64,000 nucleotides of DNA from Hymenobacter siberiensis (GTDB lineage: Bacteria; Bacteroidota; Bacteroidia; Cytophagales; Hymenobacteraceae): the NCBI RefSeq assembly GCF_018967865.2, contig NZ_JAHLZY020000001.1, positions 2,666,001 through 2,730,000 on the forward strand. The letters are read 5' to 3'. Each line of letters starts with the position of its first letter. Positions within the stretch are counted from its first letter, which is position 1. The translations under genes were made by a program, and so were the position numbers. Positions 8,300 to 15,247 of the stretch are shown here, one piece after another. The notes beneath the pieces are model-generated. The model had not been told where the DNA came from. It did not search any database and saw only the letters and a list, made by a program, of their open reading frames with translations.

Positions 8300-9017
8300 C
8301 CCCAACACTGCCCGCAGCCGCCGCTGGCTCTGCCAGATTAAGCCGCCCACCGCTACCAGCAGCAGCACCGGGTACACCGGATGCGCCATCAGGGTGAGCG
8401 CTACGCCCACCACCAGCGCCTGCGTGGTGCGGATGTGCACGGCATTGGGGTAGAACGCATACTTGGTAAGAATGAGCAGCGCTACCAGCGCCAGCCAGAA
8501 CGCGGCCACGGCCACGGCCCCGCCCCTACCGGCCGGCCCCGCTGCCAGCAACCAGAAAAACGGGGCGGCCGAGAGCGGCCGCGTAGCCCACGCCCAGCCC
8601 CAGCCGCCGCCGCAGAAACTGCTTTGGCGTGCGCGTTGCCAGCACCAGCATCGTCACCGGCTCGGGAGTGCCGGACAGGCCAGCAAAATAAATAGCCACC
8701 CCACCAGGGCCACGCCCGCCCGCCCCCCCGGCCCGCAGCCCGCTCACCCATTCAAACGCTTCGCTCCGAAACAGGCTGCGGGCGCGGTGCCGCACGCGCT
8801 GGCTTTCGCGGCGCGCGGGCAGCCACGCCGCCAGGCAGGACAGGGCCAGCGTGAGCATGGCCGCGCCCCAGTCGTGAAAGCTGGCCAGGGCCCCTGCTAC
8901 GGGCAGTACCAGCAGCAGGTATTCCACGGCCAGCCAGCGCCGGAAGCGCGGCGCGCTGGTGGCCAGAAAACGCCAATCGGCCCGCTGCCGGTGGGCCGAT
9001 GCCAGCAGCAGGAAACT

Positions 9018-9622
9018 AAACGACTATGGACTGTAAGTCCATAGGTTTGGATTGCGAATGAAATTCGCGGGTTTCGGCTCAAGCCGACTGAAAGACAACC
9101 ACTGTAAGTGGGCTATTCCAGAATGAAATTCTCGTCCCCATTGGGCTGGTCCTTGTGATGATTCAAATACGCTTCGAGTAGCTCGTCTGTGATGTTACCG
9201 ACACTCCAGGCCCCGTAGCCAATGCCCCAGAAATGACCGCCCCAATACCGCCGCTTCAACTCGGGAAACTCTTGCAAGAGCAACTTGGCGCTGCGTCCCT
9301 TCAAGCGACGCATTAATTCGATCACAGCCAAGGCGGGCGGATACGAGACGTGCAAATGGATATGGTCTTTGCTCACTACCCCTTTCAAGATGCCCACATC
9401 CAGCGTGTTACACGTATGACGCAGCAAGTCCCGGCAGCGCAGTTGCACATCCCCCGTCAGCACCTGGTAGCGATATTTTGTGCTCCACACCAGATGCACT
9501 TCCAGCTTGTGAACCGAATGGCTGCCTGTTCGCTGCTTCATCTCACAAAGGTACCCGACGCCTGGAAGTGAGTAGCAACTAAAGTCTTGCCCTAAAGGGC
9601 ATAGCTTTAACTAGCGTGCTTA
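9018..9622 (-). mobile_element. IS200/IS605-family insertion sequence
   Basis: A 605-bp element with a single Y1 transposase gene. Its ends are subterminal hairpins rather than terminal inverted repeats, as expected for this family. Left end: GCCCT/AGGGC at 9589-9600, with flanking pairing. Right end: a string of four small hairpins at 9024-9044 (CTATGGACT arms), 9054-9068, 9074-9087 and 9099-9111. No target duplication is visible, as known for the family. Boundaries are uncertain by 1-3 bp because both junctions are T-rich on the minus strand. Confidence 0.8.
9113..9541 (-). CDS. tnpA: IS200/IS605-family transposase TnpA
   Basis: Y1 HUH single-strand transposase of 142 residues, typical length. 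The HUH metal motif is H62-L-H64 in KDHIHLHVSYPP, and the nucleophile should be Y125 in the C-terminal helix (VGNITDELLEAYLNHH). The N-terminal HLVWSTKYRYQVL is characteristic of the family. The frame is intact, so the element may still be mobile. There is no tnpB accessory gene. It is embedded in the permease pseudogene. Confidence 0.93.
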   Translation of the reverse strand: MKQRTGSHSVHKLEVHLVWSTKYRYQVLTGDVQLRCRDLLRHTCNTLDVGILKGVVSKDHIHLHVSYPPALAVIELMRRLKGRSAKLLLQEFPELKRRYWGGHFWGIGYGAWSVGNITDELLEAYLNHHKDQPNGDENFILE

Positions 9623-9851
9623 AAAAGTCAAAAAAGGCACCGCCCACTGGCCCGCCGGGTGCGTGCCGGCCAGCACCAGCCCACGGCCCACGGCCGCCAG
9701 CAGCACCGGGGCCAGCAGCGCCAGCCGCAGCCCGCTAACTTCGCGCAGCAGCCGGAGCAGCAGCGTGAGGCGCATTTTCAAATAAGCCCGGAGTGCCTTC
9801 ATGCCGCGCCCCAACGCCCTATTACGGCCGCGTATTGTCCGGCCGCTCCCA

Positions 9852-11198
9852 CTATGCTTCTTCTTCGTGGAAGCGGATGCCGTAATCGGCGGCCAGCTCG
9901 TCCAGAATGGGCTCGTGTAAGTCGGCTCCCACCGGAATCAGCACGCCGCGCTGGGGCACTTCGCCGCGCAGCAGGCGGCGCACGGCCATGCCCAGGGGCA
10001 GGCCCACGGTTTTGGCCATGCCGGTATGGGTGGCGTCGTCGCCCTCCACGGCCAGCGACGACGTGAGGCGGTGCGTGGTGCCGTTCAGCTCAAACTCGAA
10101 GAGGTGCTGCATCACAATCAGGTCCTGGTCGTGAGGTTGCAGCTGCCACTTTTCGGCCAGCAGGCGCTCCAGCAATTGGGCCGGCGTGGCGTGAGCATGG
10201 CCCACGGGCCGGTCCGAAAACAAGCCCAGCCAGTGCAGGCGGCCCATTTCTTCGCCGGTGGGGTTCAGGCCAAGGTAGGCCGCCACCCGCGCCGCCAGGT
10301 CGAGGTGCAAAATGAGTGATGCGGGTAGATAGGCCACCACCAGCTCGGCCCAGGTCATGGTGGCGGGGTTGTCGAGGTTCACCGAGTCATCGGTCAGGCC
10401 GAGGCGCACGAGGGCTTGCCAGGCGGCGCAGTAGCCCGGCCGCCGCAGCGTACCGCGCAGGATGGTCGGAATATCCTCCAGCCCATACGGCGCGCGGTAG
10501 CTCAGCGAATCCCGGTTGGCGTAGCCTTCAAACTCGCCGTATTCGGGCAATGTCAACGTCTCAATCCGACTAAAAAGCTGCTGGTACGGGATGAAGCGCG
10601 GCAACCCGTTCTCTAGAAATTTAGCCGTACTCTGGCCCGCCAGCACCACGTTGCGCGGGTTCCAGGTGAACTTGTATTTCCAGGGATTATCGCCCTCCGC
10701 CGCCGGAGCCAGCAGGCCCCCGCAATAGCTTTTGAAGCTGGTAATGACCCCGCCCCGCCCCCGGATGTGCGCAATGGCCCGCATCGCCGACATGTGGTCG
10801 AGGCCGGGGTCCAGGCCGCACTCCATGAGCAGCGTCACGCCGGCGGCCTCAGCCTCGTCGTGCAGCGCTCGAATCTCAGGGCTCACGTAGCTGGCCGTGG
10901 CCAAGTGGCGGCCCTGGCGCACGCAGGCCCGTGCCACCACTGGGTGCAGGGCGGCCGGCAGCATCGAAATCACGGCATCGGCCTGGCTCACCAGCTCCTC
11001 TAGCTGGGCCTCATTGGCCAGGTCGAAGGGTACGGCGCGGGCGTACTCGGTGTGGGCCGCCAGCACCGGCACCAGATGCGCCGGGTTCACGTCGGCCACG
11101 GTCAGATACCAGTTTTCGGTAGGCGCGTGGCGCAATAAGTACTGGATAAGGGACGAGGCCGAGCGGCCGGCCCCAAGGAGCAAAAGGCGGGAAGTCAT
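9852..11198 (-). CDS. Saccharopine dehydrogenase family protein
   Basis: NAD(P)-dependent oxidoreductase of 448 residues with an N-terminal Rossmann segment (RLLLLGAGRSASSL), a sheet ending in VADVNPAHL, and AVISMLPAALHPVVARAC, followed by MECGLDPGLDHMSA, which is strongly conserved in saccharopine dehydrogenase / lysine 6-dehydrogenase-like enzymes. It probably acts on a lysine-derived or carboxynorspermidine-type substrate; the exact reaction is not decidable here. The ATG at 11198 is chosen because the Rossmann motif starts immediately after it. The -7 box lies only 4 nt upstream, which predicts a leaderless mRNA. A longer upstream reading would translate the inverted repeat. Confidence 0.8.
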   Translation of the reverse strand: MTSRLLLLGAGRSASSLIQYLLRHAPTENWYLTVADVNPAHLVPVLAAHTEYARAVPFDLANEAQLEELVSQADAVISMLPAALHPVVARACVRQGRHLATASYVSPEIRALHDEAEAAGVTLLMECGLDPGLDHMSAMRAIAHIRGRGGVITSFKSYCGGLLAPAAEGDNPWKYKFTWNPRNVVLAGQSTAKFLENGLPRFIPYQQLFSRIETLTLPEYGEFEGYANRDSLSYRAPYGLEDIPTILRGTLRRPGYCAAWQALVRLGLTDDSVNLDNPATMTWAELVVAYLPASLILHLDLAARVAAYLGLNPTGEEMGRLHWLGLFSDRPVGHAHATPAQLLERLLAEKWQLQPHDQDLIVMQHLFEFELNGTTHRLTSSLAVEGDDATHTGMAKTVGLPLGMAVRRLLRGEVPQRGVLIPVGADLHEPILDELAADYGIRFHEEEA

Positions 11199-11202
11199 GC
11201 GG

Positions 11203-11210
11203 CAAAAGTA
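11203..11210 (-). promoter_or_regulatory. -7 box abutting the start of the saccharopine-dehydrogenase-like gene
   Basis: Minus-strand TACTTTTG, an exact TAnnTTTG match, followed by only CCGC before the ATG at 11198. With normal spacing, transcription would start at or next to the A of the start codon. Confidence 0.55.
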
Positions 11211-11251
11211 GAACGCTGCGCTTAATGAGGGATGAGGCATTGCCGCTGGCC

Positions 11252-11394
11252 GCAGTTTAGCGCGCAGCGCGTAACTGCTGGCTAACCCGTAACGCGAGTT
11301 TGCAACTCGCTGCCTCAAAGCGGCAATCCCGGTAGGCGAGTCGCAAACTAGCATCACCAATCAGCCAGCAGTTACGCGCTGCGCGCTAAACTGC
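11252..11394. repeat. Nested 143-bp inverted repeat upstream of cdd
   Basis: Perfect 32-bp outer arms (11252-11283 and 11363-11394, beginning GCAGTTTAGCGCGCAGCGCG) enclose a second imperfect stem based on AGTTTGC/GCAAACT and ACTCGC/GCGAGT. It fills most of the 324-bp gene-free stretch between two divergent genes. Confidence 0.8.
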
Positions 11395-11493
11395 AGCCAA
11401 CGGCAAGTGCGGCCCGGAACCACGCCAAATCAGAATCTGCAAAAAATTCATTCCCATTTCTCAATTATTAATTCTTCATTAAGCCCAACGTAT

Positions 11494-11501
11494 TACCTTC
11501 G
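11494..11501 (+). promoter_or_regulatory. Possible -7 box of cdd
   Basis: TACCTTCG, one mismatch from TAnnTTTG, 21 nt before the cdd ATG. The same TAnnTTCG variant precedes three other features in the window. Confidence 0.35.
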
Positions 11502-11522
11502 CCGCCCCCTAATCCCATCCAC

Positions 11523-12023
11523 ATGGCCCGCAATTCCCGCCAGCAGCTTATTACCTTCGAAGAGCTGGACGCCGCTACCGACCTCACGCCCGCCGAGCAA
11601 ACCACCTGGCAGGCCGCCCGCGATGCCACCACGCACGCCTACGCGCCTTATTCCGGCTTCCACGTTGGGGCCGCGCTGCTCCTCGCCGATGGCACCATTT
11701 TCACGGGCACCAACCAGGAAAACGCCGCCTACCCCTCCGGCCTGTGCGCCGAGCGCACGGCTTTGTTTGGCCTCGCCGCCGCGCAGCCCGGCCACGCGCC
11801 CATTGTGGGCATGGCCGTGGCTGCCCGCCCCAATCACGGCGATTTTGGCCCCGCCATGCCCTGCGGGGCTTGCCGCCAAGTGATGCTGGAATACGAAACG
11901 CGCCAGGGCCAGCCCATTCCGCTGCTGCTCCCCAGTCGCGATGGCACTATTCTGCGCTTCAGCGCCCTCAGCGCCCTCATGCCCTTCTGCTTCTCGGCCG
12001 ATGACCTGCCGCCCGCCGGGTAG
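11523..12023 (+). CDS. cdd: Cytidine deaminase
   Basis: Zinc hydrolase deaminating cytidine and deoxycytidine for pyrimidine salvage. The 166-residue protein has YAPYSGFHVGAALL, the substrate loop TNQENAAYPSGLCAERTAL with zinc ligand C75 and catalytic E77, and PCGACRQ with zinc ligands C114 and C117. This is the short homotetrameric type with three cysteine ligands. The hydrolase gene follows after only 18 bp, so the two are probably co-transcribed. Confidence 0.95.
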   Translation: MARNSRQQLITFEELDAATDLTPAEQTTWQAARDATTHAYAPYSGFHVGAALLLADGTIFTGTNQENAAYPSGLCAERTALFGLAAAQPGHAPIVGMAVAARPNHGDFGPAMPCGACRQVMLEYETRQGQPIPLLLPSRDGTILRFSALSALMPFCFSADDLPPAG

Positions 12024-12041
12024 CCGGCCCCCTCGGTCTTT

Positions 12042-12695
12042 ATGGAACACCACCTCACCGTTGCCCGCACGGCCCGCTACCAGCAGCTGGGCAAATTATC
12101 GACCCAAACGCGCCATGTGTGGTTTGTCTGCCACGGCTACGGGCAGCTGGCCGCGTACTTTATCCGGCACTTTGCTTTTTTAGTCGAAGCCGACCCCAGC
12201 ACCGTCATCATCGCGCCCGAGGGTCTGTCCCGCTTCTACCTCAGCGGCAACGGCGGCCGCATGGGCGCCAGCTGGATGACCCGCGACGACCGCCTACACG
12301 AAATCAACGACCACATCGGCTTCCTCAACCAGCTGGCCGAAAGGGTACTCGCTGAGTGCCCACCCTATGTGCAAGTTACCGTGCTGGGCTTTTCCCAAGG
12401 CACCGCCACGGTCAGCCGCTGGCTGACGCAAGCGCGTTTCAGACCCGCTCACCTTGTCCTATGGGCCGGCAGCTTTCCCGATGATATAGATGCCACCGTG
12501 GCACAAAGCCTCCTGCACGCCCTTAAGCTAACTATTGTTATCGGTTCTGATGACGAATACATCACCCTCACCCAGGCAGAACAGCAGTTCCAATATCTTG
12601 AACAATTCGCCGCTTTAACGCACCTCGTCACATTCCCCGGCAAACACGAATTGAACCGAGCCATCCTGAAAAAGCTGGCTGTTTCAGAGCAATAA
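12042..12695 (+). CDS. Predicted alpha/beta-hydrolase (carboxylesterase/phospholipase type)
   Basis: Cytoplasmic alpha/beta-hydrolase of 217 residues related to the small carboxylesterase / YpfH group. The oxyanion loop reads FVCHGYGQ (about 28-35). The nucleophile is S118 in VLGFSQGTATV, the acid is D170 or D171 in VIGSDDEYI, and the histidine is H202 in FPGKHELN, giving a complete triad in the right order. GRMGASWMTRDDR matches a conserved lid segment seen in Bacteroidota homologues. Substrate unknown. It follows cdd by 18 bp and ends at a bidirectional terminator. Confidence 0.8.
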   Translation: MEHHLTVARTARYQQLGKLSTQTRHVWFVCHGYGQLAAYFIRHFAFLVEADPSTVIIAPEGLSRFYLSGNGGRMGASWMTRDDRLHEINDHIGFLNQLAERVLAECPPYVQVTVLGFSQGTATVSRWLTQARFRPAHLVLWAGSFPDDIDATVAQSLLHALKLTIVIGSDDEYITLTQAEQQFQYLEQFAALTHLVTFPGKHELNRAILKKLAVSEQ

Positions 12696-12698
12696 AAA

Positions 12699-12736
12699 AG
12701 CCCCGCAAGCTACGCTTTAACGCAGCCAGCGGGGCT
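12699..12736. terminator. Bidirectional terminator between hydrolase and SDR genes
   Basis: Stem AGCCCCGC (12699-12706) / GCGGGGCT (12729-12736), preceded by six A and followed by CGTTTGTT, between convergent stop codons. It can act on both strands. Confidence 0.8.
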
Positions 12737-12752
12737 CGTTTGTTCAAAACAA

Positions 12753-13499
12753 CTACTTCCGATTAATCGTAGTGGCCGCGCCCTGCGCGCCGGCCAGCAC
12801 CAACACTTCGGCAATGGTTACGTGCGGCGGGCGCGTCACCATAAACACAATTACCTCGGCAATATCCTCCGGCTTCAGCGGCTCAAATCCTTCGTACACC
12901 TTAGCGGCCCGCGCCTCATCGCCCTTGAAGCGTACCTGCGAAAACTCGGTCTCCACGGCTCCGGGATTCACCTCGGCTACCCGCACGCCAGTAGGCAGCA
13001 GGTCGAGGCGCATGGTTTTGGTGAGCATCTGCACGGCGGCCTTGGTGGCGCAATACACGTTGCCGTTGGCATACGCCTCCTGCCCGGCAATGGAGCCAAT
13101 GTTCAGGATGAAGCCCGTTTGGCGGGCCGTCATGCCCGGCAGCAGGGCGTGGGTCACGTTCAGCAGGCCGCGCACGTTGGCATCCAGCATCTGGTCCCAG
13201 TCGGCGGGGTCGCCGGCATGAATGGGGCTCAGGCCGTGTGCGCCGCCGGCGTTGTTCACCAGCACATCGGGAGCACGCAGGGCCTCGGGCAAGCTCGCCA
13301 CGGCCGCATCCACCGCCGCGCGGTCGCGCACGTCGAACGTGAGCACGTGTACCGGCACCGGAGCCAGCTCTGCTACCAGCTCATCGAGCCGCTCACGGCG
13401 CCGCCCGGTCACCACCAGCTGGTAGCCGGCCTTAGCCAGTGCCACGGCCGTAGCCCGGCCAATGCCCGACGATGCGCCGGTTACGAAAGCAGTTTTCAT
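12753..13499 (-). CDS. SDR family NAD(P)-dependent oxidoreductase (YdfG-like)
   Basis: Classical short-chain dehydrogenase of 248 residues. The cofactor motif is TGASSGIG (8-15), followed by TGRRRERLDEL (the basic residues suggest NADP). NNAGG lies near 85-90, the catalytic Ser is in NIGSIAG, and Y-x-x-x-K is YCATK. NPGAVETEFS closes the cofactor site. The wording (FDVRDRAAV, ALRAPDVLVNNAG) resembles serine / 3-hydroxy acid dehydrogenases of the YdfG type. The ATG at 13499 is used because the Rossmann strand begins right after it. Confidence 0.88.
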   Translation of the reverse strand: MKTAFVTGASSGIGRATAVALAKAGYQLVVTGRRRERLDELVAELAPVPVHVLTFDVRDRAAVDAAVASLPEALRAPDVLVNNAGGAHGLSPIHAGDPADWDQMLDANVRGLLNVTHALLPGMTARQTGFILNIGSIAGQEAYANGNVYCATKAAVQMLTKTMRLDLLPTGVRVAEVNPGAVETEFSQVRFKGDEARAAKVYEGFEPLKPEDIAEVIVFMVTRPPHVTIAEVLVLAGAQGAATTINRK

Positions 13500-13587
13500 T
13501 TTGTTGAAATAAGAAATCGGTATTAGGAAACCAGCAGTCAGACATATCATTCCAACTACCGGCTTCCCAATACCGACTACTGAAAAA

Positions 13588-14391
13588 TTAGTTTTGAATA
13601 TTGATGTACAGCGTCACTGAATTGGTGCTCATGTACTGCAAGCTGTTGCTGAACACGTCGTTGTGCCCCACCAGCAGGTTTTTCAGGCCGTGCGAAAACC
13701 GCAGCTCTGGTGCCAGCTTAAACAGCGGGTAAAACAGGTCCAGGCCCACGCCATACTCCAGCGTCAGGTCGCTGTTGAGCGCCTGCAGCTGGTTGCGCAA
13801 CGGGTCGCTACGACGGTTGCTGGCCGTGATGCTCGGGCTGATACCGGCAATCATATACATCCGCGCATTGCGCCGCCGGTCCGACTGGTATTTAATCAGC
13901 AGCGGAAACTGCACCACTGTCGAGGTCACTTCCTGCGTCACAATCGAGTCTGGCACCGGGTAGTTGCGCGGCGTGAATTCCACTTTCCGCGTCAGGAAAT
14001 TTATCCCGGGCGCAAAGCGAAAGATAAACGGTGAGCGGGGCCCGCCAAGCCGCGCATCGCCAATAAAACCTACCCCCAGACTCGGGCTGTAGATGGAATT
14101 GGCCGTCACGTACTGGCTGGAGATGTAGGCGCTCGATTGCTCAATCACAAACCGCGAAGCCGAGCCGCTGATGTACATGCCCGGGTGAAACCACCGGTCA
14201 TCGTAGCCAGGAAGGTTCTGCACCGTGATGGATTTGATAGTGCCATTTTTGCCCCGGTTGGCCCGCGACTGAGCTTTGCGCTGTGCCATTGCGGCCGTGG
14301 GCAGCAGCAGCGCCAGCAAACCAAGCAGCAGCAGGCGCTTTATTTCTGCGCGGTGTAGATGGAGCTTATTCCGAAGGTGAGTGGTTGCCAT
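13588..14391 (-). CDS. porT: Type IX secretion protein PorT (outer-membrane beta-barrel)
   Basis: Outer-membrane component of the type IX secretion system. The 267-residue protein has a signal peptide (hydrophobic run about 19-34, cleavage after AMA-Q). It then has the NLPGYDDRWFHPGMYI opening and the barrel strands GVGFIGDARLG, FRFAPGINFLTRKVEF, SSTVVQFPLLIKYQS-like wording, YGVGLDLFYPLFKLAPELRFSHGLKNLL, and a final strand ending in TLYINIQN. The order and wording match PorT. The ATG at 14391 lies inside the end of ubiE (52-nt overlap); ubiE-porT adjacency is a recurrent Bacteroidota arrangement. It is probably co-transcribed with ubiE. Confidence 0.82.
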   Translation of the reverse strand: MATTHLRNKLHLHRAEIKRLLLLGLLALLLPTAAMAQRKAQSRANRGKNGTIKSITVQNLPGYDDRWFHPGMYISGSASRFVIEQSSAYISSQYVTANSIYSPSLGVGFIGDARLGGPRSPFIFRFAPGINFLTRKVEFTPRNYPVPDSIVTQEVTSTVVQFPLLIKYQSDRRRNARMYMIAGISPSITASNRRSDPLRNQLQALNSDLTLEYGVGLDLFYPLFKLAPELRFSHGLKNLLVGHNDVFSNSLQYMSTNSVTLYINIQN

Positions 14392-15068
14392 GCAGGTTCT
14401 TTGAAGCCGACCTTAGCGAGAATAGCTAGGAAATCGGGACCGTCGGGGAAGGCCTGCACCGAGGCCGGCAGATAAGTATACGCCGACTGGTCTTTGGAAA
14501 TCATCTTACCAAAGACCGGCAGTACCCGACTAAAATAAAAATTATACGCTTGCTTAAGGGGAAATGCACTGGGCTTACTGAATTCCAGGATAACAAGCTT
14601 ACCCCCCGGCCGCAGCACCCGCCGCATTTCGGAAAGGCCGGCTTCGAGATGCGCAAAGTTGCGCACCCCAAAAGAGGCCGTCACCGCGTCAAACTCACCG
14701 TCCTCAAACGGCAGGTTCTCCGAGTCACCGAGTTCCAGCTGAATGCGATGGCCCAGGCCTTTGGCGGCCAGCTTGCGCCGCCCAACTTCCAGCATTCCTT
14801 CCGAGATGTCGACGCCCGTTATCCGGGCATCGGGAGCGGCGGCCCGCAGGGTTTCAATGGCGAAATCGGCGGTGCCGGTCGCAATATCCAGAATGCGGGC
14901 CGGGCGCAACGCTTTCAACTCATCTACCGCTTTGCGCCGCCAGTAAATGTCGGTGCCTGCGCTGAGAAAATGATTGAGAAAATCGTACTTGCCCGCGATG
15001 GAGTTAAACATCTGGGCAACCTGCGATTTCTTATCGGCGGAATTGTCTTTGTAGGGTACGACGGCCAT
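14340..15068 (-). CDS. ubiE: Demethylmenaquinone methyltransferase UbiE/MenG
   Basis: SAM methyltransferase that completes menaquinone synthesis, 242 residues. Motifs are VAQMFNSIAGKYDFLNHFLS (the family N-terminus), the SAM motif ILDIATGTADFA, GVDISEGMLEVGR, LPFEDGEFDAVTASFGVRNF and LRPGGKLVILEFSKP. The ATG at 15068 is preferred; a TTG four codons earlier is possible. A TTCTTTG-like -7 element lies about 12 nt before the ATG. The gene is first in a two-gene unit with porT. Confidence 0.94.
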   Translation of the reverse strand: MAVVPYKDNSADKKSQVAQMFNSIAGKYDFLNHFLSAGTDIYWRRKAVDELKALRPARILDIATGTADFAIETLRAAAPDARITGVDISEGMLEVGRRKLAAKGLGHRIQLELGDSENLPFEDGEFDAVTASFGVRNFAHLEAGLSEMRRVLRPGGKLVILEFSKPSAFPLKQAYNFYFSRVLPVFGKMISKDQSAYTYLPASVQAFPDGPDFLAILAKVGFKEPAWQPLTFGISSIYTAQK

Positions 15069-15191
15069 GTGCGGGCGCAAAGAACGTTAATGAAGCGGGA
15101 AAATTGTTCTCCCCCAACGCCCAATCGGGCTGGTTTGTTAGCGGGCACTACCATAAAAGAACAGCAGCGCTCCCGAACGCATGATAATAAA

Positions 15192-15222
15192 AAGCGGGCC
15201 GGACAAACTGCCCGGCCCGCTT
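15192..15222. terminator. Terminator downstream of the PorE-like gene
   Basis: 11-bp stem AAGCGGGCCGG / CCGGCCCGCTT (15192-15202, 15212-15222) with a 9-nt loop. It is located 26 bp past the PorE-like stop, in the same-strand gap before ubiE. Confidence 0.75.
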
Positions 15223-15247
15223 CCCAATTTAACTGCCTGAACGATAA

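Larger units (their letters stand above)
8279..9802 (-). pseudogene. ABC-2 type permease, split by IS200-like element and frameshifted
   Basis: Membrane subunit partner of the downstream ATPase. The 5' part runs from the ATG at 9802 (MKALRAYLKMRL) and stops at 9620 inside the insertion. The gene resumes at 9017 in a frame that joins cleanly if 9018-9622 is removed (ACT TTT then AGT TTC CTG). The resumed part is hydrophobic (VEYLLLVLPVAGALASF). A second lesion near 8560-8580 shifts the frame: one frame ends at 8526, while the neighbouring frame carries the plausible end (AAGPAGRGG, a hydrophobic helix, ILTKYAFYPN, and so on) to a TAA at 8279. The intact gene would encode about 310 residues. 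It starts 49 bp after the saccharopine-dehydrogenase-like gene. Confidence 0.8.

Noticed and set aside
8381..9044. Plus-strand open frames opposite the permease remnant
   Set aside because: Compositionally biased (Pro/Arg/Gln) with no family match; the minus strand gives a coherent membrane protein.
9018..9622. IS200-like element as the source (RAYT) of the REP-like repeats
   Set aside because: The element's end hairpins share no sequence with the REP-like cores; it carries its own ends like an ordinary IS200.
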